From assembly GCF_000724625.1 (NCBI RefSeq), contig NZ_CP007139.1, positions 3,348,001-3,412,000 of the forward strand: a stretch of DNA of 64,000 bases. Reading direction: 5' to 3'. The DNA comes from Fimbriimonas ginsengisoli Gsoil 348 (GTDB taxonomy: Bacteria; Armatimonadota; Fimbriimonadia; Fimbriimonadales; Fimbriimonadaceae). Positions within the stretch are counted from its first letter, which is position 1. Each line of letters opens with the position of its first letter. The notes below the pieces were generated by a model. That model had not been told where the DNA came from. It was given only the letters and a program-made list of their open reading frames with translations, and searched no databases. A program made the position numbers and the translations under genes. Of this stretch, positions 42,929 through 51,144 are shown piece by piece.

Positions 42929-44255
42929 AGCCGAGTGCCCTCCTCTTCGCGGTTTCCTCTTTGAACTTCGACTCCAGTTCCTCGAGTGCCGCGGCAGGAG
43001 TCACCGCCCCGCGCACTGCTTGGTCCTCGGCCCGTGAAATAAGGTCGTTCAAAAACTGGAGATTGGCGATGGGAGGCGGCGCCTTGCAGTTGGGACTGGC
43101 GAGGATGTCGAGGAACGCCTGAAACTCCTTATCCCCTTTGAGCCACTTTTGGAACGTGGGCGACTTTGCCACTGCCGGCGAGTACGGAAGCCAGCCGCCC
43201 ATGTTGTAGAACTTGGCCGCCCGGTCTGGCTCGTCGAGGCCGGTCCAAAACTTGAGGAATTCCCAGGCGCCGAGCTTCTCCTTAGCGGAGACCGGAACGA
43301 TCATATAGTTCCCACCGACGGTTCCACCGAGCGGCTTACCGCCGTCCTTGGGAGGCGGCAGTGGATAAACCCGGTACTCGAGCTCGGGCTTGAACTTGCG
43401 AAGCTCCTCCACCCGCCACTGGCCGTCGTAAGTGACGCTCAGGTCCCCGTGCATAAACGCCCAGGAAGCGGCCCCCTCGATATCGTTCAGGCCAGCCTGG
43501 AATCGGAGAACGTTCTCGAACCCGAGTTTCTTTCGGTAATCGACGATCGCCTGGAGCGCGCGGCGGTTTTGAGGCGTGTTCAGCTCGACTTTCCCATCCT
43601 CGTGGACGTAGAACCCCCCGCCGAAGTAGTGGGAAACATAGTTGAGGTCGCTGAGGAGAAAGCCGAGTCGCTTGAGATTTCCTTTCTCGTCGTATTTGTT
43701 CAGCTTCATCCCCATCGCTTCCAGCTCTTCGAGGCTGGTGGGGAAGCGGTCCGGGTCGAAGCCGGCCTCGCGGAGCTGCTTCACGTTCACATAGAGCGCC
43801 ATCAGATCCGCGCCGATGGTCATGCCGTAGCAGCTTCCCTTGTACATTCCGATGTCGCGGATGGCGGGGTAGCTCTCCTTGAAGAAGCGTCGCTTCTCTT
43901 CCGGGGTCATGAAAGTTTCGAGCTTGGTTAGAAAGCCGTTCGCCGCCATGTTCGGCACCGCACCGCTTCCCATCGACATCAGATCGGGTGGGTCGCCGCC
44001 GATAACGCCGAGAATGAACTTCGCGTCCGCTCCGCTGCCGGGGACGCTAACCGCGACGACCTCGTACTTGTCCTGGCTCGCGTTGAACGCGTCGACGATT
44101 TTCTGAACCTGCTTCTCCCAGTCACCCTGCCACCGGTGCCAGAAGCGGACGAGCTTGCGCTGAGGGTGTTGGCGCGGCGTCGAGTGTCCGGATGCGAAGA
44201 CGACCACCGTTATCAAAACGGCGGCGATCCAAGTCAACCATTGCTTAGCCCCCAT
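42918..44255 (-). CDS. extracellular solute-binding protein of a sugar-type ABC importer
   Basis: A 445-residue exported protein (signal MGAKQWLTWIAAVLITVVVF; no lipobox Cys). The mature part starts with VRFWHRWQGDWEKQVQKIVD and includes GGDPPDLMSMGSGAVP, ASWAFMHGDLSVTYDGQW and WLPYSPAVAKSPTFQKWLKG, the pattern of family 1 solute-binding proteins for oligosaccharides. It captures the substrate in the periplasm and hands it to the permeases encoded on either side (eleven-base overlap with both). The sugar cannot be identified. Confidence 0.93.
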   Translation of the reverse strand: MGAKQWLTWIAAVLITVVVFASGHSTPRQHPQRKLVRFWHRWQGDWEKQVQKIVDAFNASQDKYEVVAVSVPGSGADAKFILGVIGGDPPDLMSMGSGAVPNMAANGFLTKLETFMTPEEKRRFFKESYPAIRDIGMYKGSCYGMTIGADLMALYVNVKQLREAGFDPDRFPTSLEELEAMGMKLNKYDEKGNLKRLGFLLSDLNYVSHYFGGGFYVHEDGKVELNTPQNRRALQAIVDYRKKLGFENVLRFQAGLNDIEGAASWAFMHGDLSVTYDGQWRVEELRKFKPELEYRVYPLPPPKDGGKPLGGTVGGNYMIVPVSAKEKLGAWEFLKFWTGLDEPDRAAKFYNMGGWLPYSPAVAKSPTFQKWLKGDKEFQAFLDILASPNCKAPPPIANLQFLNDLISRAEDQAVRGAVTPAAALEELESKFKEETAKRRALGYEE

Positions 44256-45138
44256 AGTGCACCCACCGCTTTTGAGTCCGGAAAACGATGCCGGTCAGGA
44301 TGATGATGATGAAGAAGAGCATCCAGGCCATGGCGCTGGCGTAGCCCATATCCAGGTACTTCCAAGCCCGGTTGTACAGGTAGAGGCTGTAAAAGTAGGT
44401 GCTATCCTGCGGCCCGCCGTTGGGGGTGATGACGTACGCTTGGGTGAAATATTGGAACGCCCCGATGATCCCCATGATGAGGTTGAAGAAGATCACCGGG
44501 GTCATCATCGGCAGAGTGATCCGCCGCATCTTCTTGAACGCGTTCGCCCCGTCGATCGTTGCCGCCTCGTATAGGTCGACCGGGATGTCTTTGAGCCCCG
44601 CCAGGTAGATCACCATGCTCCCCCCGACCCCCCAGAGCGCCATGAAGACGAGGCTGTAGAACGCCCACGGCGCGGTGTTGAGCCATGCCGGGCCGCGAAT
44701 CCCCACCAGCGCGAGGATCTTGTTGACCAGGCCAATGTTCGGATTCAAAAGCCAGATGAAGAGGACGGAGCTGGCGACGGTCGGCACGATCGACGGAAGA
44801 TAGAAGATCGTCCGGAAGACCGTGATCCCCTTCACGTTAATGTTCAACAGCAACGCGAGCGCGATGCCGCCGACGATCCCGAGCGGTACCGCAACCGCCG
44901 CGTACTTCACGGTGACCCAAGCCGACTTCCAAAACAGCTCGTCCTGCGTGAGCAGCATCCGGTAGTTGGCCGTTCCGACCCACTTCGCCGGCGAGACGAT
45001 GTTGTAGCGGGTGAACGAGAGATAGATGCTTTGCAGGAACGGCCAAAGGGTGAAGGCCAGAAAGCCAAGCAGCCACGGCGCGATAAACAGGTAACCGACC
45101 AAGTACTGCTTGGCCTTATGATTCGCGCGCGTGGGCAT
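44245..45138 (-). CDS. sugar ABC transporter permease (MalF-like)
   Basis: A 297-residue permease with six hydrophobic segments and the EAA loop YEAATIDGANAFKKMRRITL near residue 190. It is the MalF/UgpA-like partner of the 42074 permease. I place the start at the ATG at 45138 (MPTRANHKAKQYLVGYL); an upstream TTG at 45159 has a better ribosome-binding site (ggagg), so the protein may be seven residues longer. First gene of the importer operon, downstream of a broken amidohydrolase gene. Confidence 0.92.
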   Translation of the reverse strand: MPTRANHKAKQYLVGYLFIAPWLLGFLAFTLWPFLQSIYLSFTRYNIVSPAKWVGTANYRMLLTQDELFWKSAWVTVKYAAVAVPLGIVGGIALALLLNINVKGITVFRTIFYLPSIVPTVASSVLFIWLLNPNIGLVNKILALVGIRGPAWLNTAPWAFYSLVFMALWGVGGSMVIYLAGLKDIPVDLYEAATIDGANAFKKMRRITLPMMTPVIFFNLIMGIIGAFQYFTQAYVITPNGGPQDSTYFYSLYLYNRAWKYLDMGYASAMAWMLFFIIIILTGIVFRTQKRWVHYGG

Positions 45139-45209
45139 CCGTCCAGCTATCTTAACCAACCGGAGCCTCCGGAAGTAGCGTCGGCGCCCCGCCGATGCTT
45201 CGGAAGCGA

Positions 45210-46542
45210 CTATGCGTGACCAAGCCCCGTGCCGTAAAGCTTCATCGCGTTATCGCGAAGCACCATTTGAGCGATCTGCATGGCACGGGGCCGGGTGATC
45301 TCACCTTCTCGCAAGAGCTCGGTTATCGCGATCGCCAGAGCCCGGCGGCCGGTGCGGTTGGAGAGCCAGCCAACCTCTTCCCAATTCACCTCGGGAGTGA
45401 TCGCGGCGGCGTCCGTTGCGAACAAAACCTTCTCCGGCGCCATGATCAGCCAGGTCTTGATCGTTTGACTAAGCATCTCGGGGCTGAGCAAGAACGACTG
45501 GTAGGAGAAGTCGGCATAGACGTTTGGCTTGGATAGAAGGAACCCCGTCGACTTCTCGAACGGCCAGCCGCCGTGCAGCAGAACGAACTTGGTCTTGCGC
45601 AGGGCCGGGTCGTCGAATACGGGCTCCAAATTGAGAGGGTCGGCGCCCGTCAAGTCGAAGTAGGCGCCCACCCCCGCTCCGGTGTGGAAGTGGACTGCCA
45701 TCCCCAACCGGCCGGCCTCGGCCGCGATCGCGTGAAAGAGATAATCCTGGAGCGTCTTGTATTCCGCCGCCCCCCGGTTCTCCTCCTCGAACGAACTGTG
45801 CGTAAACCTGCTCTGCGTCGCTCTTCGAGGCGATCGCGAAGTCGAGTTTGCGCAAATAGGCGGCCTCGAACTTGATGGCAAGCGCCCCTCCCCTTCGTTG
45901 ACGAGCCAGCGTGGCGGCGACGACCTCATTGAGGTACCCGTCGAGCGTTTCCGGCAGTCTGGCCACACCGAGCTCACGCAGGTAGCGCTTCAGCAGAAGC
46001 TCCTCGCCTCCGTACATCGACTTGTATTCCGGATTCCGCCGCTTGGCCACGCCGTTGTCGAGCGGAAAGAGGAGAGCGTCGTCGAACGGCACCCATCGGA
46101 ATCGGGGAGTTCCTAGGCTGTGCCCCATTACCACCCGATTGGAGATCATCGTCTGGATACCCAACCGGTCGAGAACCCACCCGGGATATCCATCTCCCTT
46201 CGATCGGGCCATCCGCGCTTTCCTTGCCAGCACATCTTTCAGGTGCGCCGGGCTGGCGTCGTGGTAGGGGTAGCCGTAGAGCTCGTGCCAAGCCTGGATG
46301 TAAAGCGGATTCTCGGGTCGGATGCGCGTCGGCAGATCGAACGGCTGCATCGCGTCCGTGGGTAACGCATCGTACTCGTCATCCGGTCGCTCGCCCGGGC
46401 GAGCGACCCTCACCGGATGCGCGTGGTTGTCGATCGCGCGAATGCTTCGAATCGCCGCGAAGATCTGTGGGTCTGGCTCGGTGCGAGGTGAAGGGGCGAT
46501 GAGGCCAGGCAAAAGCAGGCAAACCCAATGGAGCATCGGCAT
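45210..46542 (-). pseudogene. amidohydrolase (amidohydrolase_2-like) with a one-base frameshift
   Basis: Two overlapping minus-strand frames make one enzyme. The N-terminal frame (from 46542) has a possible signal peptide and DNHAHPVRVA, the metal-binding H-x-H of the TIM-barrel amidohydrolases. It breaks down after YAQFV near 45795; the other frame continues from EEENRGAAEYKTLQDY through VHFHTGAG, LLHGGWPFEKS and LFATDAAAI, completing the active site to the end at 45210. Removing one base near 45789 restores a continuous protein of about 440 residues. It may be a genuine pseudogene or a sequencing error; the intact downstream half favours a recent event or an error. The substrate is unknown; it is upstream of the sugar importer. 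Confidence 0.85.
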
Positions 46543-46703
46543 GCATATTAGCGGCGAGCGCTTGAGAAGACAAGCGAGAGCTTCTTTACCGCCTCGTGTA
46601 ACCTAGCCATATTGCAGTCGTATACTTTGGCTTGGGTGTCGAACGCGCGAATTAACCCATCTTGATTGGACACCGCCGTCGAGACGCATCTCTAAGGAAG
46701 GAC

Positions 46704-47300
46704 ATGCAGGAATTTAAGAACGAACCCCGATTCGACGACCGCTCTCAACAAGAGATCATCGCGCTGGCGGCGAGGCTGCAGCGCGAGGCGAATCAATCGA
46801 TGTCCCTAAGCGAGCTTGAGCGGATCGCGATGGAAGCGGGCATCGAGCCGAGGTTCGTCCGGCAAGCCGCCATGCGTCACGCCGAGGAGACGGAGCCGAT
46901 CAGAACCCTGGCCCCCATGCAAGACGTAATCGGTCCCAGCGCTCTGCTCGCGCTCGCCGCCGTATTCACGGTTCAGGTTGGTGTGGTCTGGACGCTTCTT
47001 TCAGGCGAGGCCAAAGTGAACGCCGTTTTGATCGGTGGTGCGGTTGCCATCGCCTTTGGCAAGCTTGCCCCTGCCCTCGGCCGCAGTTCTCGCTACGGCA
47101 CCTACCTCCCACTCTTGGCGACCATCTTCTCGATCGTCGCTCTAACGATCGCGAGATCGAGCGTCGTCCACTACGGAAACTTCCAAATGCTTGGGTTGTT
47201 TACCGCGGTCCAATGCCTGATCGCTTTCATCACCCATTGGCTGTCCCACAACCGGGTCTCTGCGGCCGTTGCATCTCGAAAGAGCAGATCGGTCATATAG
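46704..47300 (+). CDS. membrane protein with N-terminal helical domain
   Basis: A 198-residue protein, start ATG at 46704 after aaggaagg. The soluble first about 70 residues (QQEIIALAARLQREANQSMS, ELERIAMEAGIEPRFVRQAA) resemble small helical domains often found before four-helix membrane tails. Four hydrophobic segments follow at about residues 78-98, 103-120, 130-148 and 155-175. No known family; a role in membrane-bound sensing or scaffolding is only a guess. It is followed by cysD after 40 bases. Confidence 0.65.
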   Translation: MQEFKNEPRFDDRSQQEIIALAARLQREANQSMSLSELERIAMEAGIEPRFVRQAAMRHAEETEPIRTLAPMQDVIGPSALLALAAVFTVQVGVVWTLLSGEAKVNAVLIGGAVAIAFGKLAPALGRSSRYGTYLPLLATIFSIVALTIARSSVVHYGNFQMLGLFTAVQCLIAFITHWLSHNRVSAAVASRKSRSVI

Positions 47301-47340
47301 GGCGAAGGAGAGGAGAATGGGATAAGATCGGCGCAGACAA

Positions 47341-48234
47341 ATGCGGTCCGCGCTGGAGGAGTTGGAGTCGGAAGCCATTCACACCCTGCGCGAGTGCGCC
47401 GGGCAGTTCGACCGCGCCCACATCTTGTTCTCCGGCGGTAAGGACTCGATCGTGGTCGCCCATTTGGCCCGCCTCGCTTTCCGGCCCGCGCGTCCTCCGT
47501 TCGCCTTGCTCCACATCGATACCGGGCATAACTTTGAGGAGACGCTCGCCTTTCGGGATCGGTTCGCGGTCGAGAACGGATTCGAACTTGTCGTTAGGAC
47601 CGTCCAGGACTCCATCGATCGTGGGCGGGTTCACGACGAGACCGGGCCGAATCGGAGCCGAAACGCCCAACAGTCGGTCACCCTGCTCGACGCGATTTCA
47701 GAGCTAAGGCTGGACGCCGCCATTGGGGGCGCACGGCGCGACGAGGAGAAGGCTCGGGCGAAGGAGCGGTTCTTCTCCCATCGCGACGCGTTTGGCCGCT
47801 GGGAGCCGCAGAACCAAAGGCCGGAAGTGTGGAAATTGCTGATTGGCCGCAAACGGCATGGAGAACAGTTTCGAGTATTTCCACTCAGCAACTGGACCGA
47901 GCTCGACGTGTGGGAATATATTCGCTGGCGCAATCTGGCCGTCCCCGATCTGTACTTCGCCGACGATCGGCAGGTCGTCCGCCGGGGGCGAGTTTGGATG
48001 GCCGTAACCCCCTACATTGAGCTCGGACCCGGCGAGGTAGCCGAGACAAAGCGGGTGCGCTTTCGAACCGTTGGCGACGCCACCTGCACGGGAGCCGTCG
48101 AATCCAACGCATCGTCCGTAGATGAAGTGATCGAAGAGGTCAGGTCCGCCCGGCTCTCCGAACGGAGTACGCGCGCCGACGATCAGCGCTCCGACGCCGC
48201 GATGGAAGACCGAAAGCGCGAGGGGTACTTCTAG
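47341..48234 (+). CDS. cysD: sulfate adenylyltransferase subunit 2
   Basis: A 297-residue protein. The adenylating PP-loop SGGKDSIVVAHLA (about residues 31-43), LLHIDTGHNFEE (about 57-68), and the conserved R-R-D-E-E-K-A-R-A-K-E-R stretch, then SNWTELDVWEYI, define CysD. With CysN it makes adenylyl sulfate (APS) from ATP and sulfate, the first step of sulfate activation. The next gene is a fused cysN-cysC two bases later, so the two enzymes are made together. No other cysteine-synthesis genes are adjacent. Confidence 0.96.
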   Translation: MRSALEELESEAIHTLRECAGQFDRAHILFSGGKDSIVVAHLARLAFRPARPPFALLHIDTGHNFEETLAFRDRFAVENGFELVVRTVQDSIDRGRVHDETGPNRSRNAQQSVTLLDAISELRLDAAIGGARRDEEKARAKERFFSHRDAFGRWEPQNQRPEVWKLLIGRKRHGEQFRVFPLSNWTELDVWEYIRWRNLAVPDLYFADDRQVVRRGRVWMAVTPYIELGPGEVAETKRVRFRTVGDATCTGAVESNASSVDEVIEEVRSARLSERSTRADDQRSDAAMEDRKREGYF

Positions 48235-48236
48235 CC

Positions 48237-50009
48237 TTGGACACCCGCCCGATCGTGCGGGTTGTCGTGGCCGGAAGCGTCGACGACGGGAAGAGCACCC
48301 TCTTGGGGCGGCTTCTTTTCGACACGGACTCTATTCTCGACGATCAGCTCTCCGCAGTCAGGCGGGCGAGCGACGCTTCAGGTGAGGAAGCCACGAACTT
48401 GGCCCTCCTCACCGACGGGCTCCGGGCGGAACGAGCGCAGAAGATCACGATCGACGTCGCCTACCGGCATTTCAGCACCTCCCGTCGCCGCATCCTCCTC
48501 GCCGACACTCCCGGGCACGAGCAATACACAAGAAACATGTTGACCGGGGCTTCCACCGCCGACGCCGCGATTTTGCTCCTCGACGCGTCGCGTGGAATCA
48601 CCGAGCAAAGCCTTCGGCACGCTTACATCACCGCCATGCTGCTCGTACCCCGGGTGCTCGTGGCGGTCAATAAAATGGATTTGGTCGGCTTCGACGAAGC
48701 CGCGTTTGGAGCGATTGTCGAGCAGTTTCGTGCGCAGGTTGGCTCACTCCATTTGCCTCTAACCTTCTTGCCCGTTTCCGCCAGGGAAGGAGACAACGTG
48801 GCCGCCAGGGGCGAGCGAATGCCCTGGTATCGGGGACCAACGCTTTTGGAGTATCTCGATGAGATCACGCCAAACGAGTCCGCCGTCGCGGCTCCCTTCC
48901 GGTTTCCGATCCAACTTGCGATCCGTCCCAATGCTTCGTTCCGCGGCTACGCCGGCACTCCGGTCTCGGGGTCGATTTCGGTAGGGGAACCGGTGCGGGT
49001 AATTCCGAGTGGCGTGACCTCGCGGATCGCGGCGATCCACGGGACGAGCGGATCGGTCGAGCGATGCGAAGCGGGAGATGCGATCGTTGTCGAGCTTGAA
49101 GACGAGATCGGCCTTCATCGTGGCGACATGCTGGTACGCCCCCGAGAAGTCCCGTCGGTGCTATCCCAAATCGATCTGGAGGTTTGTGTCACGGGTGGGA
49201 CCGAGCTTCGAGCGGGGAAGCGGGTCTTGATTCGTCACCTGCTGAGCGAGGTTCCTGCCCAAGTCGCCGCCGTACGTGACCGCCTCGAACCGGGAACGAT
49301 GGAGCGCGGCGCCGCCGATTCGCTCCAGACGAACGACATCGGCAGGATCGAGCTTCGCGCCGCCGTCGCGATGCCGATCGAGCCGTTTCGCAGCAATCGA
49401 TCCACGGGTGGCGTGGTGCTGATCGATCCGGCGACCAATGAGATCCTCGCGGCCGGCGTGGCTACGGGTATCGAAACCCCAAACGATATCGTGCGCGAAC
49501 ACCCGCGCGTGGTCTGGCTTACCGGACTGAGCGGCGCGGGCAAGTCGACCCTTTCAAAAATGATGGTCGAAGAGCTGCAGGCTCGCAACGTCCCGTGCGT
49601 CATTCTGGACGGCGACGATCTTCGATCAGGTCTCAACCGGGATCTGGGGTTCGACGAAGCCGGCCGTACGGAAAACATCCGTCGAACGGCCGAGATTGCT
49701 CGGCTGCTGGCGAGCCAAGGGGTGTGGGTCGTCTGTGCGCTCATCTCCCCACTGGCTTCTCAACGCGAGCTGGCTCGCTCGATCGTCGGCGAGATCTTTG
49801 TTGAAGCTTACATTCGGTGCTCCTTGGACGAAGTAGCCCGCCGCGATCCGAAGGGGCTTTACCGCCGGGCCATGAGCGGAGAACTCCGTAGCTTCACCGG
49901 AATATCGAGTCCTTACGAGGTTCCGGACGCGCCCGATATCGTGATCGATACCGAAATGCTCACCCCTTCCGAGTGCCTCAGGCGACTGACCTCATTTTTA
50001 ATCGGATAG
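48237..50009 (+). CDS. cysNC: bifunctional sulfate adenylyltransferase subunit 1 / adenylylsulfate kinase
   Basis: A 590-residue fusion. The N-terminal about 400 residues are the CysN GTPase: VVAGSVDDGKSTLLGRLL (G1), LADTPGHEQYTRNML (G3) and VNKMDLVG (G4). The C-terminal about 165 residues are APS kinase: P-loop WLTGLSGAGKSTLSK near residue 432 and LDGDDLRSGLN. With CysD the complete route sulfate -> APS -> PAPS is encoded. The start is a TTG at 48237, two bases after the cysD stop. PAPS can feed sulfotransferases such as the one at 51145. Confidence 0.96.
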   Translation: MDTRPIVRVVVAGSVDDGKSTLLGRLLFDTDSILDDQLSAVRRASDASGEEATNLALLTDGLRAERAQKITIDVAYRHFSTSRRRILLADTPGHEQYTRNMLTGASTADAAILLLDASRGITEQSLRHAYITAMLLVPRVLVAVNKMDLVGFDEAAFGAIVEQFRAQVGSLHLPLTFLPVSAREGDNVAARGERMPWYRGPTLLEYLDEITPNESAVAAPFRFPIQLAIRPNASFRGYAGTPVSGSISVGEPVRVIPSGVTSRIAAIHGTSGSVERCEAGDAIVVELEDEIGLHRGDMLVRPREVPSVLSQIDLEVCVTGGTELRAGKRVLIRHLLSEVPAQVAAVRDRLEPGTMERGAADSLQTNDIGRIELRAAVAMPIEPFRSNRSTGGVVLIDPATNEILAAGVATGIETPNDIVREHPRVVWLTGLSGAGKSTLSKMMVEELQARNVPCVILDGDDLRSGLNRDLGFDEAGRTENIRRTAEIARLLASQGVWVVCALISPLASQRELARSIVGEIFVEAYIRCSLDEVARRDPKGLYRRAMSGELRSFTGISSPYEVPDAPDIVIDTEMLTPSECLRRLTSFLIG

Positions 50010-50037
50010 GGGATTCTACACCTCATTTTTCATAACC

Positions 50038-50066
50038 TTGTGATAACCTGGGAATTGGAAAATACT
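50038..50066 (+). promoter_or_regulatory. candidate promoter of the prepilin-like gene
   Basis: TTGTGA at 50038-50043, 17-base spacer, AATACT at 50061-50066, ending 17 bases before the ATG at 50084. Partial match to sigma70 consensus. Confidence 0.4.
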
Positions 50067-50083
50067 GATTCCGTGGAGGAATT

Positions 50084-50929
50084 ATGCGCCGAGCTTTTAC
50101 GCTTATCGAGCTCTTGGTGGTGATCGCGATCATTGCGATCCTCGCCGCGATCCTTTTCCCTGTCTTCGCTCAAGCGAAGCAAGCCGCCAAAGTCACCGCC
50201 TCAATGTCGGGCCTTAAGCAAGTCGCACTTGGCCTGCACATGTATTCGGGCGATGCCGACGACATGACGATCCCGGAGTACGGTTATCCCGAGAATCCGG
50301 CCGTCGACAACAACCCCTATCACTCCAACACCACCTGGGTTGGCCGGATGTTTCCGTACGTCAAGAACCAGAGCCTGTTCTTCGACAAGACGATCTCCGA
50401 GATTCACGACTACAACAAGCTGTATCAAGACCCTTACTACCCGGATCCCTACTACACCTACACGTGGGCCTGGATCACTACGCTGTCGCTCAACACGCAG
50501 GGGTACGCCAATGCGGACGGCGGCCAAAAGTGCGACGGAACCGAGAGTGGCTCCGGCGGCAACCGCAGCTTGACGGCGATCGAGGATATCGCCGCCCGTT
50601 TGGCGGCAACCCCGACGCGATACGGATCGATTCCGGACTGGTCCTGGATGCGCTTCTACTCGACGAGTGCCTCTTGGCCGACCGCCGACGTGTACGCCAA
50701 CACATTTAGCTGGTACCAAACCGTCTTCGACTCACGCAAGACTTACGGCGTCCGCTTCATCGGCGCCTTCGCCGACGGGCATGCCGGCAAGTATGGCCCG
50801 GAGAAGTTCGTGAAGTACTACAGCCTAACCCCTTCCAGAACGGAAGCGAACACGTTTAGCGAGTGGTGCACTCAAATGAACAACCGGAAGCTGTGGGATT
50901 TCTGGGGGCCTTATTGGAAAACAAGCTAA
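50084..50929 (+). CDS. prepilin-type N-terminal cleavage/methylation domain protein
   Basis: A 281-residue protein with the type IV prepilin/pseudopilin N-terminus: [12 protein letters not shown] followed by a 20-residue hydrophobic helix and the characteristic [10 protein letters not shown] junction. After cleavage before Phe4 by a prepilin peptidase it could join a type II secretion or type IV pilus-like fibre. The rest (about 240 residues) is Tyr/Asp-rich, globular, and contains D-G-H ([13 protein letters not shown]) near the end, like the H-x9-DG variants abundant in Planctomycetota and Armatimonadota. Its ribosome-binding site (ggaggaatt) is good. It is followed by a tiny lipoprotein gene three bases later. 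Confidence 0.9.
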   Translation: MRRAFTLIELLVVIAIIAILAAILFPVFAQAKQAAKVTASMSGLKQVALGLHMYSGDADDMTIPEYGYPENPAVDNNPYHSNTTWVGRMFPYVKNQSLFFDKTISEIHDYNKLYQDPYYPDPYYTYTWAWITTLSLNTQGYANADGGQKCDGTESGSGGNRSLTAIEDIAARLAATPTRYGSIPDWSWMRFYSTSASWPTADVYANTFSWYQTVFDSRKTYGVRFIGAFADGHAGKYGPEKFVKYYSLTPSRTEANTFSEWCTQMNNRKLWDFWGPYWKTS

Positions 50930-50931
50930 GG

Positions 50932-51093
50932 ATGCTGATTGTCGCCGCGGTAGCCGCGGCGACCGTCGCCGGCTGCGGCGATCCGGGACCCTCCGGGCCC
51001 ATGGTCGATGGCAAGAAGATTGATGCCGAGCGCAACAGGAATCTCTCGCCTCAGGACCAGAAGCTGATGACCGGTAAGGCCCAGAGCCGCTGA
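50932..51093 (+). CDS. small lipoprotein
   Basis: A 53-residue protein beginning MLIVAAVAAATVAGCGDPGP, with a lipobox V-A-G-C at residues 12-15. Only about 39 mature residues, charged and Pro/Gly-rich. It starts three bases after the prepilin-like gene stop and ends ten bases before a strong terminator, so it is the last gene of that transcript. Unlikely to be noise given position, but its function is unknown. Confidence 0.7.
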   Translation: MLIVAAVAAATVAGCGDPGPSGPMVDGKKIDAERNRNLSPQDQKLMTGKAQSR

Positions 51094-51101
51094 ATACTAG
51101 C

Positions 51102-51132
51102 GGTGGCCGAGCGCTCGCTCGGCCACCTTCTT
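51102..51132 (+). terminator. intrinsic terminator
   Basis: Perfect 10-bp GC-rich stem ggtggccgag / ctcggccacc with a 6-base loop, followed by ttctttga. Located after the small lipoprotein gene and before the sulfotransferase gene. Best intrinsic terminator in the window. Confidence 0.8.
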
Positions 51133-51144
51133 TGATCTAATCCG

